Positions 49,314 to 58,944 of a DNA stretch of 64,000 bases are shown one piece after another. The notes beneath the pieces are model-generated. The model had not been told where the DNA came from, did not search any database, and saw nothing but the letters and a program-made list of their open reading frames with translations. How positions within the stretch are numbered: position 1 is the first letter of the stretch; each line of letters begins with the position of its first letter. The stretch is taken from positions 744,001 through 808,000 of the forward strand of contig NZ_CP178861.1 of the NCBI RefSeq assembly GCF_047344985.1, given 5' to 3'. A program made the position numbers and the translations under genes. Source of the DNA: Bdellovibrio sp047344985. Lineage in GTDB: Bacteria; Bdellovibrionota; Bdellovibrionia; Bdellovibrionales; Bdellovibrionaceae.

Positions 49314-50092
49314 CAGTTCTTTTTCTCACCGAAATAAATCTTATAAATACGATCGTAAGTGCCATCCGCTTTGATAGCAGATAAGCCGTCATTGATCTTC
49401 TTTAGAAGTTCCGCGTTTCCTTTTTTAACAGCAATGCCGTAATACTCTTTTGAAAAGCTGGCATCAGAAATCGTTTTAAAAGTTTTTGGATTGTTGGCCA
49501 GGAAGTTATTCACAACACCATTGTCGGCAACAACGGCATCGACTCCACCGTTTTCTAGCTCTTGAAGGGCCAAAGGTGTTCCTTCAAATCTTTTGATGTT
49601 GGGATTTGATTTGCCCAAAAGACGGCTTGAAACCTCGTCTCCTGTCGTGCCAGTTTGCACACCAATTTTAGAATTTTTCAATTCATCAAACTTGGTGATT
49701 TTCGAAGAGGCGGGCAGGGCGATCAATTGCACAGCTTCAAAATAGGGTTCAGAAAAATCCATTACCTTTTTGCGTTCGTCATTGATGGTGATAGCGGATA
49801 CCAAAATGTCACGGTCGCCGGATTGAAGCTGGCTGAAAAGTCCTTCCCATGGAGTATTCACGAATTTAAGTTTCAATCCCGACTTTTCAGCAATAGCTTT
49901 TAAAATGTCGATGTCAAAACCCTGCACCGTTTTGTCTGCAGTTTCGCTTTCAAACGGAGCGTAAGCTGCATCTGTTCCGACCACGAGTTCTTGCTTGGCC
50001 TGACTGGAGACAGTTCCTTCAGGACTTTCAGATTTTTTGGTGCATGAAGTGAGTGTGAGTAAAAGAACAAGACCTAGTAGAATGCTTTTCAT
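49313..50092 (-). CDS. Polar amino-acid ABC transporter, binding lipoprotein
   Basis: The 259-residue lipoprotein (MKSILLGLVLLLTLTSC) binds the substrate. The family 3 features are VVGTDAAYAPFESETADKTV, GFDIDILKAIAEKSG, VSAITINDERKKVMDFSEPY and GVQTGTTGDEV. It is anchored in the periplasm at the inner membrane. The ATG at 50092 follows GAGGAGA; the frame extends upstream without a good start. It heads the operon. Confidence 0.9.
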   Translation of the reverse strand: MKSILLGLVLLLTLTSCTKKSESPEGTVSSQAKQELVVGTDAAYAPFESETADKTVQGFDIDILKAIAEKSGLKLKFVNTPWEGLFSQLQSGDRDILVSAITINDERKKVMDFSEPYFEAVQLIALPASSKITKFDELKNSKIGVQTGTTGDEVSSRLLGKSNPNIKRFEGTPLALQELENGGVDAVVADNGVVNNFLANNPKTFKTISDASFSKEYYGIAVKKGNAELLKKINDGLSAIKADGTYDRIYKIYFGEKKN

Positions 50093-50171
50093 GGAAGTCT
50101 CCTCGTGTTCGTATAGACTCACTTGACCATGAGCTGCATCGTTGAGTCAAATGTCATTTAAGGAGTATTTC

Positions 50172-50597
50172 ATGCGCGAAGCCCTGGGCAAGATCGCAGG
50201 TTCCGTCTTGCGAAGTCTTTTTATTTCCATCGTTATGTTTGTCATTGTTTTTTCCGTTGTCACAGGGGAATTTCCGCCAAACTTTGGGCGCATCAAAAAG
50301 ACTTACGCAAGTCTTCAGCAGATGACTCAATTAAGCCGCCAGATTCATGAACAGCAAAAGGCGATGCAGCATCAGTATGCGGACTCCGGAGAAGTCGACG
50401 AACAAGACGTTGAAGCCTTGCAAGAACTCAATTTGAAACGGGCTGAAATCGGCGCAGGCATTCTTGGAGATCCCAATGCGCCTTCTTCAGTGAATGAAAG
50501 TGCGGACGTCAAAGAACTCAAAGCAAAAATAAAAGATATGGAAGCACAACTTTATCGTTTGCAACATCGTGTGAGCGAATTGGAATCTCGAAAGTAG
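50172..50597 (+). CDS. Membrane-anchored coiled-coil protein
   Basis: The 141-residue protein has one membrane segment (LFISIVMFVIVFSVVTG, residues about 15-31) near the N-terminus and a coiled coil at the C-terminus (DVKELKAKIKDMEAQLYRLQ). The start is the ATG at 50172, with AAGGAG 6 bases before it; earlier frames (from 50142) are unsupported. It lies 6 bases before the thioesterase gene. No family is recognised. Confidence 0.7.
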   Translation: MREALGKIAGSVLRSLFISIVMFVIVFSVVTGEFPPNFGRIKKTYASLQQMTQLSRQIHEQQKAMQHQYADSGEVDEQDVEALQELNLKRAEIGAGILGDPNAPSSVNESADVKELKAKIKDMEAQLYRLQHRVSELESRK

Positions 50598-50603
50598 GAC
50601 GTT

Positions 50604-51137
50604 ATGAATTTATTTTTCCGTCTTTTTTATATTCTTTTATTTTCGCGTTCTCGTAAACCCGTTCAAATCATGGAGGAGTGTGCCACTCCATTTCGTGTTT
50701 GGCCTACGGACTTAGATGTTTTGCGGCACATGAATAACGGCGTTTATTTTTCTCTCCAGGATTTGGCGCGAACAGATTATATGATCCGCGCTCAGGCGGC
50801 AAAAAAGATTGCAGAGCAAGGATGGTATCCTGTTGTGGCCTCTGAAATGATTCGTTTTCGTCGGTCGCTGAAGCTTTTCCAAAAGTTTGAACTTTGCACG
50901 CGCTTGATAAGCTGGGACGAAAAATATCTTTATCTCGAGCACAAATTCGTCAGTCGCGGTGAAGTGATTGCATTGGGAATGATTCGCGCACGTTTTTTAA
51001 GTAAAACGGGTGGAACTGTTTCGCCTCAAGACCTTTTGAACGTATTGAACCTTTCGTTGCAAGCTCCACCGTTTCCCGAGCATTTAGCTTCTTGGATTTC
51101 TGCGGATCAAACGCACTCGAAGAGTTTGGGTCTTTGA
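50604..51137 (+). CDS. Acyl-CoA thioesterase-like protein (hotdog fold)
   Basis: The 177-residue protein has the 4HBT-type features: FRVWPTDLDVLRHMNNGVYF with the catalytic-type Asp, then SEMIRFRRSLKLFQKFEL and YLYLEHKFVSRGEVIALGMI. An N-terminal hydrophobic segment (NLFFRLFYILLF) may hold it at the membrane. It probably hydrolyses acyl-CoA; the substrate is unknown. It is co-oriented with the preceding gene. Confidence 0.78.
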   Translation: MNLFFRLFYILLFSRSRKPVQIMEECATPFRVWPTDLDVLRHMNNGVYFSLQDLARTDYMIRAQAAKKIAEQGWYPVVASEMIRFRRSLKLFQKFELCTRLISWDEKYLYLEHKFVSRGEVIALGMIRARFLSKTGGTVSPQDLLNVLNLSLQAPPFPEHLASWISADQTHSKSLGL

Positions 51138-51212
51138 TTTAAGCAACGCTGGACTTTTGTCTTATTTGTCATACAACCCTAAGTCCTGTATCAAGGTAGG
51201 GCACTTGCCCCC

Positions 51213-51743
51213 TTGTCTATTCTTTTCCACAATGATTCAGTGGGATTAGAAATATCAAAATTGAAAAATATCAAGATGTTGGTCCTCGATGTGGACGGCG
51301 TCTTAACGGACACGCGTATTTGGTTTGATGGCAAAGAATGGCGTCGATTCTTTTCTATTCGCGATGGCGTGGGCATCAAACGTCTTATTGATTCCGGCTA
51401 CAAAATTGCTGTGATTACAGGAACTAAGGCCGAAGACATCCGCACGCGTGTGAAAAATCTGGGAATTCAATATCTCTATGAAGGCGCTCTCGACAAAGAG
51501 CCTTCTTTCTTACAACTGCAACAGGAATCCGGAGTAAAGCCTGAAGAGATGGCTTACATCGGCGACGACATTTTTGACGTTCCTCTTTTGCAGACGGTGG
51601 CCTTTGGCGCGACGGTGCCAGAAGCCGTTGATGAAGTTCTTGAAGTTGCTGATTACGTGACTCGCAGACCTGGTGGTATGGGCGCTGTGAGAGAAGTTTG
51701 TGATTACATCTATAAATATGGGGCTCTTTCCTCAGGTAGGTAA
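51213..51743 (+). CDS. kdsC: KDO 8-phosphate phosphatase
   Basis: The 176-residue HAD-family phosphatase removes phosphate from KDO 8-phosphate. LVLDVDGVLTDTRIWFDG carries the nucleophile and acid Asp residues, AVITGTKAEDI is motif II, and YIGDDIFDVPLL is motif IV. The start is uncertain: a TTG at 51213 is used, while a GTG at 51240 and a TTG at 51261 are alternatives without clear Shine-Dalgarno. The gliding operon begins 3 bases after its stop, and lptC, often its neighbour, is 11.5 kb away. Confidence 0.9.
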   Translation: MSILFHNDSVGLEISKLKNIKMLVLDVDGVLTDTRIWFDGKEWRRFFSIRDGVGIKRLIDSGYKIAVITGTKAEDIRTRVKNLGIQYLYEGALDKEPSFLQLQQESGVKPEEMAYIGDDIFDVPLLQTVAFGATVPEAVDEVLEVADYVTRRPGGMGAVREVCDYIYKYGALSSGR

Positions 51744-51746
51744 TTC

Positions 51747-52484
51747 ATGCTAAAAAATGGTTTCAAAGCCGTTATGATTATTGTTCTTGCCTTGTTGCTA
51801 CACAAGGCGGCTTTTGCGGCTTCAGAGGTTGTCGAACTTCCTCCTGAAGAGTTGGCGCAAGAATCGGTTCTTCCGGTTTTTGATAAGCCAGTGAGCGTGA
51901 AAAACAGAAATGTGGTCACGGCAGGAAAATTTGACGTCGATGTTTTCTACGGTTACGCCATGACGGAACCTATTGCAAACGTCAGCAAACTGGGTCTGGG
52001 TGTTTACTATAACTGGAGTGAAGAGCACGCGATTGGTTTGTTCTTCGCAAACAACATGTCAGGTCTTTCAGATTACGCAAAACAAATCGAGAAGACGCCT
52101 GCCACTCATTTGGATTTGTCTAAAGCTCCAATGCCAAAAAATACCATCATGGCTGATTACAACTTAAAAGCTTTCTACGGAAAGATGAGCATCACGAAGT
52201 CTTTGGTATTTAATACGGTTCTTTACGGCTCAGGCTCTTTGGGTGTTGTTCAGTATGAACACAAAACTTATCCGGCTGTTGCCGTGGGTTTGGGTCAAAA
52301 ATTTTATTTCAATAGAGATTGGGCTTTGCGCTTTGATTTGCGTCTTTATGCGAATCAAGGTCCGGTGCCTTTCCTAGGTGGAAGTAAAATGCACGAAGGA
52401 ACGCCAAAACCGTCATTCGATGAGTTCCAAGAGAGAGTTCTTTACACGACCAATCTCGACATCGGTCTTTCGTATCTATTTTAA
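51747..52484 (+). CDS. Outer-membrane beta-barrel protein, GltA-like
   Basis: The 245-residue protein has a signal peptide (VMIIVLALLLHKAAFA-ASE), a short acidic lead (VVELPPEELAQES) and alternating barrel-like strands (FDVDVFYGYAMTEPIANVSK, GLGVYYNWSEEHAIGLFFAN, YTTNLDIGLSYLF at the end with an aromatic last residue). It belongs with the small outer-membrane barrel proteins of myxobacterial Glt/Nfs clusters. It is the first gene of the gliding-type operon, with AGGTAGG before the ATG, 3 bases after kdsC. Confidence 0.78.
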   Translation: MLKNGFKAVMIIVLALLLHKAAFAASEVVELPPEELAQESVLPVFDKPVSVKNRNVVTAGKFDVDVFYGYAMTEPIANVSKLGLGVYYNWSEEHAIGLFFANNMSGLSDYAKQIEKTPATHLDLSKAPMPKNTIMADYNLKAFYGKMSITKSLVFNTVLYGSGSLGVVQYEHKTYPAVAVGLGQKFYFNRDWALRFDLRLYANQGPVPFLGGSKMHEGTPKPSFDEFQERVLYTTNLDIGLSYLF

Positions 52485-52498
52485 GAGGAGCTAAGGGC

Positions 52499-53299
52499 AT
52501 GTTTATGAAAAAACAAACATACATTTTTCTGATGCTGATGATGCTGGCTCCTTTGGGAGTGAAAGCACAGTCAGAAACAGGTGATGATTTAGACGTGATT
52601 GAATTGGAACTGGATAAAGCCGCTCCTGCGAAACAAGCTCCTGCGAATTCAGCTCCAAGCTACCAGGAATCAACGGCACCCAGAGACAACACACTCACTG
52701 ATTTCTCCGGTCTTGGAACTTTGGCTCCGTTTAAAGAAATTTCTGTCATTCAAAAAAGATTCTTGCCAAAAACAGGTCGCTTCCAACTTTTTGGGGGCGC
52801 GACGGTCCTTACCAACAATCCGTTCTTTAATACGATCGGTGGCGTGGCTAAGGCGAGTTACTTCTTAAGTGAATCTTGGGGCGTGGAACTGAACTATTTC
52901 GGTCTTACGACTTCTGAAAGACAAACGACCGAAGAACTTCGCGACATCCAAGGTGTCAGCACAGAGAACTTAGTTTATCCAAAATCTTTCATTGGTCTTG
53001 ATCTGATGTACGTTCCGATCTACGGGAAGATGACCTGGTTTAACGAAAAGATCGTACCGTTTGATCTTTATTTCTCTGCGGGATACGGAACAACGAATAC
53101 GCAAGCTGGAGAGAACGCAGGAACACTGCACTTAGCAACAGGCCAGATCTTCGCTTTGACGAAGGCCTATGCCGTTCGCTGGGATTTTAGCTGGAACTTC
53201 TTTAACGCTAAAGGTATCGACGGTTCACAAAATTCATTCAACAACCTCTTCCTCACTGTGGGTATGAGTTGGTTCTTTCCGGAGGCTAGTTACCGATGA
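52499..53299 (+). CDS. Outer-membrane beta-barrel protein, GltB-like
   Basis: The 266-residue protein is similar in layout to the preceding one: signal peptide (TYIFLMLMMLAPLGVKA-QSE), acidic linker (DVIELELDKAAPAKQ), then barrel strands (FQLFGGATVLTNNPFFNTIG; ESWGVELNYFGL; NNLFLTVGMSWFF). Together they may form the outer-membrane platform of the Glt complex. GAGGAG precedes the ATG. The stop overlaps the next ATG (ATGA). Confidence 0.78.
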   Translation: MFMKKQTYIFLMLMMLAPLGVKAQSETGDDLDVIELELDKAAPAKQAPANSAPSYQESTAPRDNTLTDFSGLGTLAPFKEISVIQKRFLPKTGRFQLFGGATVLTNNPFFNTIGGVAKASYFLSESWGVELNYFGLTTSERQTTEELRDIQGVSTENLVYPKSFIGLDLMYVPIYGKMTWFNEKIVPFDLYFSAGYGTTNTQAGENAGTLHLATGQIFALTKAYAVRWDFSWNFFNAKGIDGSQNSFNNLFLTVGMSWFFPEASYR

Positions 53300-54870
53300 G
53301 AAAATTATTACTACTCCTGATAGCCACAAGTTTTACACTGCCGATTGCAAGTTCAGCACAACGAAAAACATTGAAGCCTGCAAGAAAAGCAGCTCCAGTG
53401 TACAACAGCAATACTCGTGAAGCGACTCTGCGCAATCAGTTGAGCAACGCTCTTCGTATGGCGCAAAGCGGACAATATGAATCTGCAGCGAATAATCTAT
53501 TTTCACTCGCACGCCGTCCTGAATTAGCGGCGGATCGCCCCCAGATTAAGTACATCTTGGGAACTATGTTGATTGAGCTCAAACTTTATCAAACAGCGGC
53601 TTTCCAGTTTGTCGACGTGATCCGTTCAAAACATCCGAAGTATTCCAAACTTGCGATCGAAAAACTTTCGATTGTGGCGGACACTTTAGGGGATGACACG
53701 ATCTTGAATTACGCGGTTTCTCGCGTAGATCTCAATGATTTCCCGAGTAACTTGAAAGACATGATCCACTTCCGTTTGGGAGAGATCAAACTTCGCAACA
53801 GAGATTTCTCTGGAGCCGCCGATCTTTTTGGTCGCGTCAGTTACGGAAGCAGTTATTACTTCCAAGCTCTTTACAACAAAGGGCTTGCCGAACTTGAAGC
53901 CAATCAGCCGTCTTTGGCGATTGGAACGTTCAACAAAATGTTAGACGCTCGTCGCAAAGCTCCGGTGACTGACACAAACAGAGTGGCGGCACAAATGGGC
54001 TTGGCTCGCGCACTTTATCAAAAACAAGATTGGGAGCAGGCGATTGAATCTTACGCCCAAGTTCCGCGTGATACGCTCATGTGGCATGACGCGGTTTTTG
54101 AATCCAGCTGGGCCATGCTTCGCGCAGCTCGTTTCCGTTCAGCCCTCAGTAATTTCCAAACTCTCCACTCGGCATATTATGAAGACTTTTATATGCCGGA
54201 GAGTTTACTTTTGCGTGCCATCGTTTACCTCTACATCTGTAAGTATGACGAGATGGAAAAGGTCCTCAGCTTGTTTGAAAAAACATACGGACCTGTGCGC
54301 ACTAAAATCGGTGACTTCTTAAAGTCGACAAACGAAGCGGGCGCTTTCTATTCAGAAATTGAAAAAGCCCACTTCATGAAAACCACGGACAAGAACGCCA
54401 ACTTGCGTTTGCCTTACATTGTTTTGCGCAATGTGCTTGATCAAGGCGACGTGAAACGCTCTATGCACTATATCGAAAAGCTCACTCAAGAACGCGCGCG
54501 CGTGGAATCGAACTCCGCGTTCCGTGCTTCTCCATTGGGTCAATACTCTTTGAAAATTCTCGCAAACCGCAGCCGCAATGCGAAGTTTGCTGTGGGCGAT
54601 ATGGTGAAAGCGCATTTACAAAACATGCGCGTGGAATTGCGTGACCTTTACGAGCAAGCCGGATTCATCCGTTATGAAATGATCACGGGCCGTAAAGAAA
54701 GCATTAAAAAGAAAATGGCTGGTAAAGACATCGGGACAGAACAAATCGACGAGAAAGTGGACCGTCAGTTCTACATCCAAAACGGTTACGAATACTATCC
54801 GTTCCAGGGAGAATACTGGTTGGATGAGGTTGGAAACTACCACTATCTTGGCAAACAAAGCTGCGAGTAA
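53296..54870 (+). CDS. Periplasmic TPR protein, GltC-like
   Basis: The 524-residue protein has a signal peptide (KLLLLLIATSFTLPIASSA-QRK) and TPR-like helical repeats (RMAQSGQYESAANNLFSLAR; FSGAADLFGRVSYGSSYYF; LYQKQDWEQAIESYAQVPRD). In Myxococcus, GltC is a TPR-containing protein acting with the outer-membrane GltA/B. The end (YYPFQGEYWLDEVGNYHYL) is distinctive. It lies in tight order between the barrel and the giant TPR protein. Confidence 0.8.
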   Translation: MRKLLLLLIATSFTLPIASSAQRKTLKPARKAAPVYNSNTREATLRNQLSNALRMAQSGQYESAANNLFSLARRPELAADRPQIKYILGTMLIELKLYQTAAFQFVDVIRSKHPKYSKLAIEKLSIVADTLGDDTILNYAVSRVDLNDFPSNLKDMIHFRLGEIKLRNRDFSGAADLFGRVSYGSSYYFQALYNKGLAELEANQPSLAIGTFNKMLDARRKAPVTDTNRVAAQMGLARALYQKQDWEQAIESYAQVPRDTLMWHDAVFESSWAMLRAARFRSALSNFQTLHSAYYEDFYMPESLLLRAIVYLYICKYDEMEKVLSLFEKTYGPVRTKIGDFLKSTNEAGAFYSEIEKAHFMKTTDKNANLRLPYIVLRNVLDQGDVKRSMHYIEKLTQERARVESNSAFRASPLGQYSLKILANRSRNAKFAVGDMVKAHLQNMRVELRDLYEQAGFIRYEMITGRKESIKKKMAGKDIGTEQIDEKVDRQFYIQNGYEYYPFQGEYWLDEVGNYHYLGKQSCE

Positions 54871-54873
54871 AAT

Positions 54874-57800
54874 ATGAAATTCAACAGGCATCAACTTCTT
54901 GTTTCAAGTCTCCTGACCGCTCTTTGTGTAAGCCCGGTGTTTGCACAAGCAAAGGTTGTTAAAACGACGACGAAGACTGTTAAGAAAAAGACGGTCGGTG
55001 AACTGTTGTCGCAAGCGAACGAAGGCAGTCGCGGTGGACGTGTGCAAATGTCCAAAACAGACACGTCACTGCCTTCATCGAATTTAGGATTTAAAGAAGA
55101 CGTTAAAGGTTACAACTTGGAATCAGTGAAACCGCCGCGCTCTTCGGAAATCATGCAAAGAGAAGCGGGCGGGGAGCAGGCAGAGTACGAAAGAGTTCTG
55201 GATCAACAAATCCGCGAACTTTATAAGCTCACGCAAAAATTTAAAACGAGTCCGAACCGTGGTGAGTTGTGGCTTCGGTTGGCCGAGCTTTACGTAGAAA
55301 AAGCGAGTCTCATTGATGGTCGCAGACAAGATGAATACGATGCGAAACTGCGTGCCTTCCAAGCGGGAAAAACAAAAGTAAAACCGAAATTAGATACAGC
55401 GGAAGCTCGTGAATACAATAAAAAAGCCGTGCAGCTTTACGAGTGGTTCCAACGTGATTTCCCTCGTGACGAAAAAATGAGCCAGGCACTTTTCTTCCTT
55501 GGCTATAACTATTTTGAGTTAGGCGAAGTGAAAAAAGGAGCTCAGTACTATGAGCAGCTCACCAAAGGGTATCCAAATTCTCCTTTCGTGGGTGAAGCGC
55601 ATTTTGCTTTGGCGGAATACTATTTTGAGAATGAAAAATGGGCCCAGGCCTATAAAGAATATTCTTATCTGATTAAAGAAAAGAAACACCGCCTGCACAC
55701 GTTTGCTCTTTATAAGGGAGCATGGTGCTTGTTCCGCTTAGGAAAAGTCCAACAGGCGATGAACTATCTTGAGTTCATCATCAGAACCGGCAAATCTGAG
55801 ACAGGTGAACAGCTTGCGGGACGCAAAACGGTCAACCGCACACGTCTTGAGGGCGAAGCATTGCGCGATATCGTCGTGTTCTATGCTGAAGGTGGCGATC
55901 CGGCAAGAGCCGCTTCCTACTTTAAAAACCTTGTTGGCGAGAACACGGGTTCTTACTTAGAGCGTTTGGCTTATCAGTATTCAGATCGTGGCAACAAAGA
56001 CGCTTCCAGAGAAGTCTTTAAGCTTTTGATTTCGCAAAATCCAAATTCTCCTAAGGCGTTTGAGTACCAATACCAGATTGTTCAAAACTATTACTATGCT
56101 AAGAACACATCTCGCTTTAAGAACGAACTCTATAGCTGGGTGAAAGACTACGACGCGAGCAGTGCTTGGTATGCTGCCAATAAAAATAATAAAGATTTGA
56201 TTGAAAATTCGTACAAGCTTCGCGAAACCACGTTGCGCAATTACGTTTTGCAACAGCATCAAACGGCACAAAACTCTCGCGCACCCTATTCTCAAGCGCA
56301 GGCCAACGACGGATACCAGCTTTATCTCAAGGAATTTCCAGATTCAGCGACAGCTTCTGACATGCACTTCTATTACGGTGAGTTGCTCTATGATATGGGC
56401 AAATACGATGAAGCGGCGATGCAGTACAAATGGGTTGTGGATAACGCTCCTCAATCGAAGTTCTATGGCAAGTCCGCGCAGAACTTGATCTTGGCAGTGG
56501 AAAGAAGCATTCCGTCTGATCAGGAAATGCAAAAGCGCGTAGGAAACTCTTTGGATCCTGTGCCTTTGGAACCAAAAGTGGATCGCTTTATTAAAGCGGG
56601 CCAATGGTATGTGGAAAAGTTCCCGACGTCGGAAAAAGCGGTGGAAATCAAATTCCGCATGGGTCGTTTGTACTATCAAAGCAATCACTTTGACGAAGCG
56701 ACGAAGCATTTCCGCGAAATCGTGCAACAGTATCCAAATACAAAATATGCGGAATATTCTGCGAATCTTCTTTTGGATATCTACAACTTAAGAAAAGACT
56801 ATGTGGGATTGGAAAAAACGGGAGCCGAACTCTTGGCCGTTCCGTCCATCGCATCTTCAAAGGCCGGGTCTGATATTCGCGGTGTGATGGAAAAAGCTTC
56901 CTTCAAACGCGGTCAGGATTTGGAGCTGGAGAAAAAATACGCAGATTCAGCCCAGGTTTACGATGCTTTTGCAAAACAGAATCCGAAATCAAGTCTCGCG
57001 ATCACAGCTTTGTTTAATGCAGGCGTGAACTATGAGCGAGCGGGTATGAATGGACCTTCGATTCAAGCATATCAAGGTGTGCTGGCCTCTAAAGATCCTT
57101 CTGCGGATAAGCTAAAACCAAAAGTGCGTCGTTTGCTTGCAAAACTATATCAAGACTCGGCTCAGTTTGAAGAGGCGGCGAAGCTTTACAAACAATCTGC
57201 GCAAGAAAATCCAACGGACCCATTGGCTCCGAACTTGATTTACAACGCAGCTGTTTTGTATGAAGCCCTCGGAAAATCTGATGAGGCGATTCGTTCGTAC
57301 ACGGAATTTACAAAGCTCAATAAAAAGCACTCTGATAATATTGAAGCCGTTTACAGCATGGCCCAAATCCATCGCAAAGCCGGTCAAAACGGTGCCGCGA
57401 TTGCGCGTTACACAGAATATGTGGAAGGTGGTGGTCGTGATCAGGAAAAAGTGGTGGAAAGTGCTTACTGGGTGAGCGAGCTTTACGGTCGCCAAAAAGC
57501 GCTCACAAAATCCAGTGAATGGGCGCAAAAAACTTTGGCGATCCAAAGACGTTTTGCACCAAATAAAAAAGGTGTCGGTGCTTCTTACGCAGCGAAATTG
57601 AAATTGGCCGAGGCCATGGGGACTTTCAAAGAAATGAAAGCGATTTCGTTCCCTAAGGACCCGAACAAACAAAAAGCGGCTGCTGATAAAAAAGTCGCTT
57701 TGTTGACAAAACTTACAAGCGAACTTGCGGATGTTATCAAGTACGACAGTGCTGAAGAAATCGTAAGTTCCTTGAGTGTCTTGGGTGAAGCAAACCAGAA

Positions 57801-58077
57801 CATGGCTCAGGCGATTTTAAATGCGCCACTTCCTCCGGGCTTGAACGCGGAAGAGACAAAACAATATAAAGCGGGTGTTGAGAAGTTCGCCGAACCATTC
57901 AATACCAAAGTCCGGGAAAGTTTCAAACTTGCGGTCGACCGTGGGTTGGAATTGGAAGTCTATAACGACGGATTTAAAACGGCTTATGAGTATATGAATA
58001 AGCTTGATCCGAAAGCTTACTACAATGGTGGTGAGATTGGTTCGGACATCCGCTTAGTGAATTGGATAGGTCAATAA
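54874..58077 (+). CDS. gltD: Giant periplasmic TPR protein, GltD (AgmU)-like
   Basis: The 1067-residue protein has a signal peptide (LLVSSLLTALCVSPVFA-QAK), a Lys/Thr-rich lead, then many TPR repeats: FLGYNYFELGEVKKGAQYYE, HFALAEYYFENEKWAQAYKE, HFYYGELLYDMGKYDEAAMQ, FRMGRLYYQSNHFDEATKHF, ALFNAGVNYERAGMNGPSIQ. This length, location and repeat content fit GltD/AgmU of the gliding machinery, a periplasmic scaffold. It is 3 bases after the GltC-like gene and its stop overlaps the next start by one base. Confidence 0.85.
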   Translation: MKFNRHQLLVSSLLTALCVSPVFAQAKVVKTTTKTVKKKTVGELLSQANEGSRGGRVQMSKTDTSLPSSNLGFKEDVKGYNLESVKPPRSSEIMQREAGGEQAEYERVLDQQIRELYKLTQKFKTSPNRGELWLRLAELYVEKASLIDGRRQDEYDAKLRAFQAGKTKVKPKLDTAEAREYNKKAVQLYEWFQRDFPRDEKMSQALFFLGYNYFELGEVKKGAQYYEQLTKGYPNSPFVGEAHFALAEYYFENEKWAQAYKEYSYLIKEKKHRLHTFALYKGAWCLFRLGKVQQAMNYLEFIIRTGKSETGEQLAGRKTVNRTRLEGEALRDIVVFYAEGGDPARAASYFKNLVGENTGSYLERLAYQYSDRGNKDASREVFKLLISQNPNSPKAFEYQYQIVQNYYYAKNTSRFKNELYSWVKDYDASSAWYAANKNNKDLIENSYKLRETTLRNYVLQQHQTAQNSRAPYSQAQANDGYQLYLKEFPDSATASDMHFYYGELLYDMGKYDEAAMQYKWVVDNAPQSKFYGKSAQNLILAVERSIPSDQEMQKRVGNSLDPVPLEPKVDRFIKAGQWYVEKFPTSEKAVEIKFRMGRLYYQSNHFDEATKHFREIVQQYPNTKYAEYSANLLLDIYNLRKDYVGLEKTGAELLAVPSIASSKAGSDIRGVMEKASFKRGQDLELEKKYADSAQVYDAFAKQNPKSSLAITALFNAGVNYERAGMNGPSIQAYQGVLASKDPSADKLKPKVRRLLAKLYQDSAQFEEAAKLYKQSAQENPTDPLAPNLIYNAAVLYEALGKSDEAIRSYTEFTKLNKKHSDNIEAVYSMAQIHRKAGQNGAAIARYTEYVEGGGRDQEKVVESAYWVSELYGRQKALTKSSEWAQKTLAIQRRFAPNKKGVGASYAAKLKLAEAMGTFKEMKAISFPKDPNKQKAAADKKVALLTKLTSELADVIKYDSAEEIVSSLSVLGEANQNMAQAILNAPLPPGLNAEETKQYKAGVEKFAEPFNTKVRESFKLAVDRGLELEVYNDGFKTAYEYMNKLDPKAYYNGGEIGSDIRLVNWIGQ

Positions 58078-58928
58078 TGAAGAAGATCATTGTTTTACTT
58101 CCTGTTTTAACATTGGCAGCGTGTGCGACACAATCCGTGAATGAAACCGAAGCTCCAGCTCCAACAGCGCCAACGGTGACCGAGGCTCCTGTTGTGCGCA
58201 AAGAAGAGCCGAAGCCCGTTGTTGTCGAGGAACCGGTGCGCCCGCAAATTCCGACGACACCGTCGCAATATGCGGCTTTGAATGAGGCGATCAAGTCACA
58301 GAGTGATGAAAAGATCTATCAAGCTTCAACGCAGATCTTGGCACAGTCATCTAATGACGCCAAAGCATTGAATGCTTTAGCGATGTACCACTATAAGCGT
58401 GGGCGTTATGATCTTTGCCGTTACCTTTTAAGCAAGGCGATCGCTGGTAATCCAAGAATGGCAGAGCTTTACTCAAACATGGGTATTGTTCAGCTTGCTC
58501 AGAATGAAAAGCGCGATGCGATCAAATCTTTCCGTAAAGCATTGGACATCAATAACGACGAAGCTGTAGCGGCGGCGAACCTTGGTGCCATCTACGTTCA
58601 GGAAAAAGATTATTCAAAAGCACAAGTCGTTCTTGAAACCGCTTACAGACGCGGAGTGAGAGATCCGAGAGTTCTCAACAACTACGCCATCGCTCTTACA
58701 GCCAACCGCAAATATGAAAAAGCGGAAGATTTATATAAGACGATTTTGAAAGATTCTGCGAGCAACAAAGAAGCTCTTTATAATTATGCAACACTGTTGG
58801 TCGATAATATGGGTAAGTACCAAGAGGGTTTGGAAGTAATTAACAGACTAAAGTTTGTAGGTGGGCCTGCAGATACTCGCAATCGAATTATTGCTTTGGA
58901 AAATAAGGCGAAAGCTGGTTTAAAATAG
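58077..58928 (+). CDS. gltE: TPR lipoprotein, GltE (AglT)-like
   Basis: The 283-residue lipoprotein (MKKIIVLLPVLTLAAC) has a Pro/Thr/Glu-rich spacer and then TPR repeats (AMYHYKRGRYDLCRYLLSKA; SNMGIVQLAQNEKRDAIKSF; ANLGAIYVQEKDYSKAQVVL). The ATG at 58077 overlaps the preceding TAA by one base; the frame extends upstream without need. It fits GltE/AglT, the outer-membrane lipoprotein of the gliding complex. Confidence 0.83.
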   Translation: MKKIIVLLPVLTLAACATQSVNETEAPAPTAPTVTEAPVVRKEEPKPVVVEEPVRPQIPTTPSQYAALNEAIKSQSDEKIYQASTQILAQSSNDAKALNALAMYHYKRGRYDLCRYLLSKAIAGNPRMAELYSNMGIVQLAQNEKRDAIKSFRKALDINNDEAVAAANLGAIYVQEKDYSKAQVVLETAYRRGVRDPRVLNNYAIALTANRKYEKAEDLYKTILKDSASNKEALYNYATLLVDNMGKYQEGLEVINRLKFVGGPADTRNRIIALENKAKAGLK

Positions 58929-58944
58929 AGTGAAGGTGGAAACT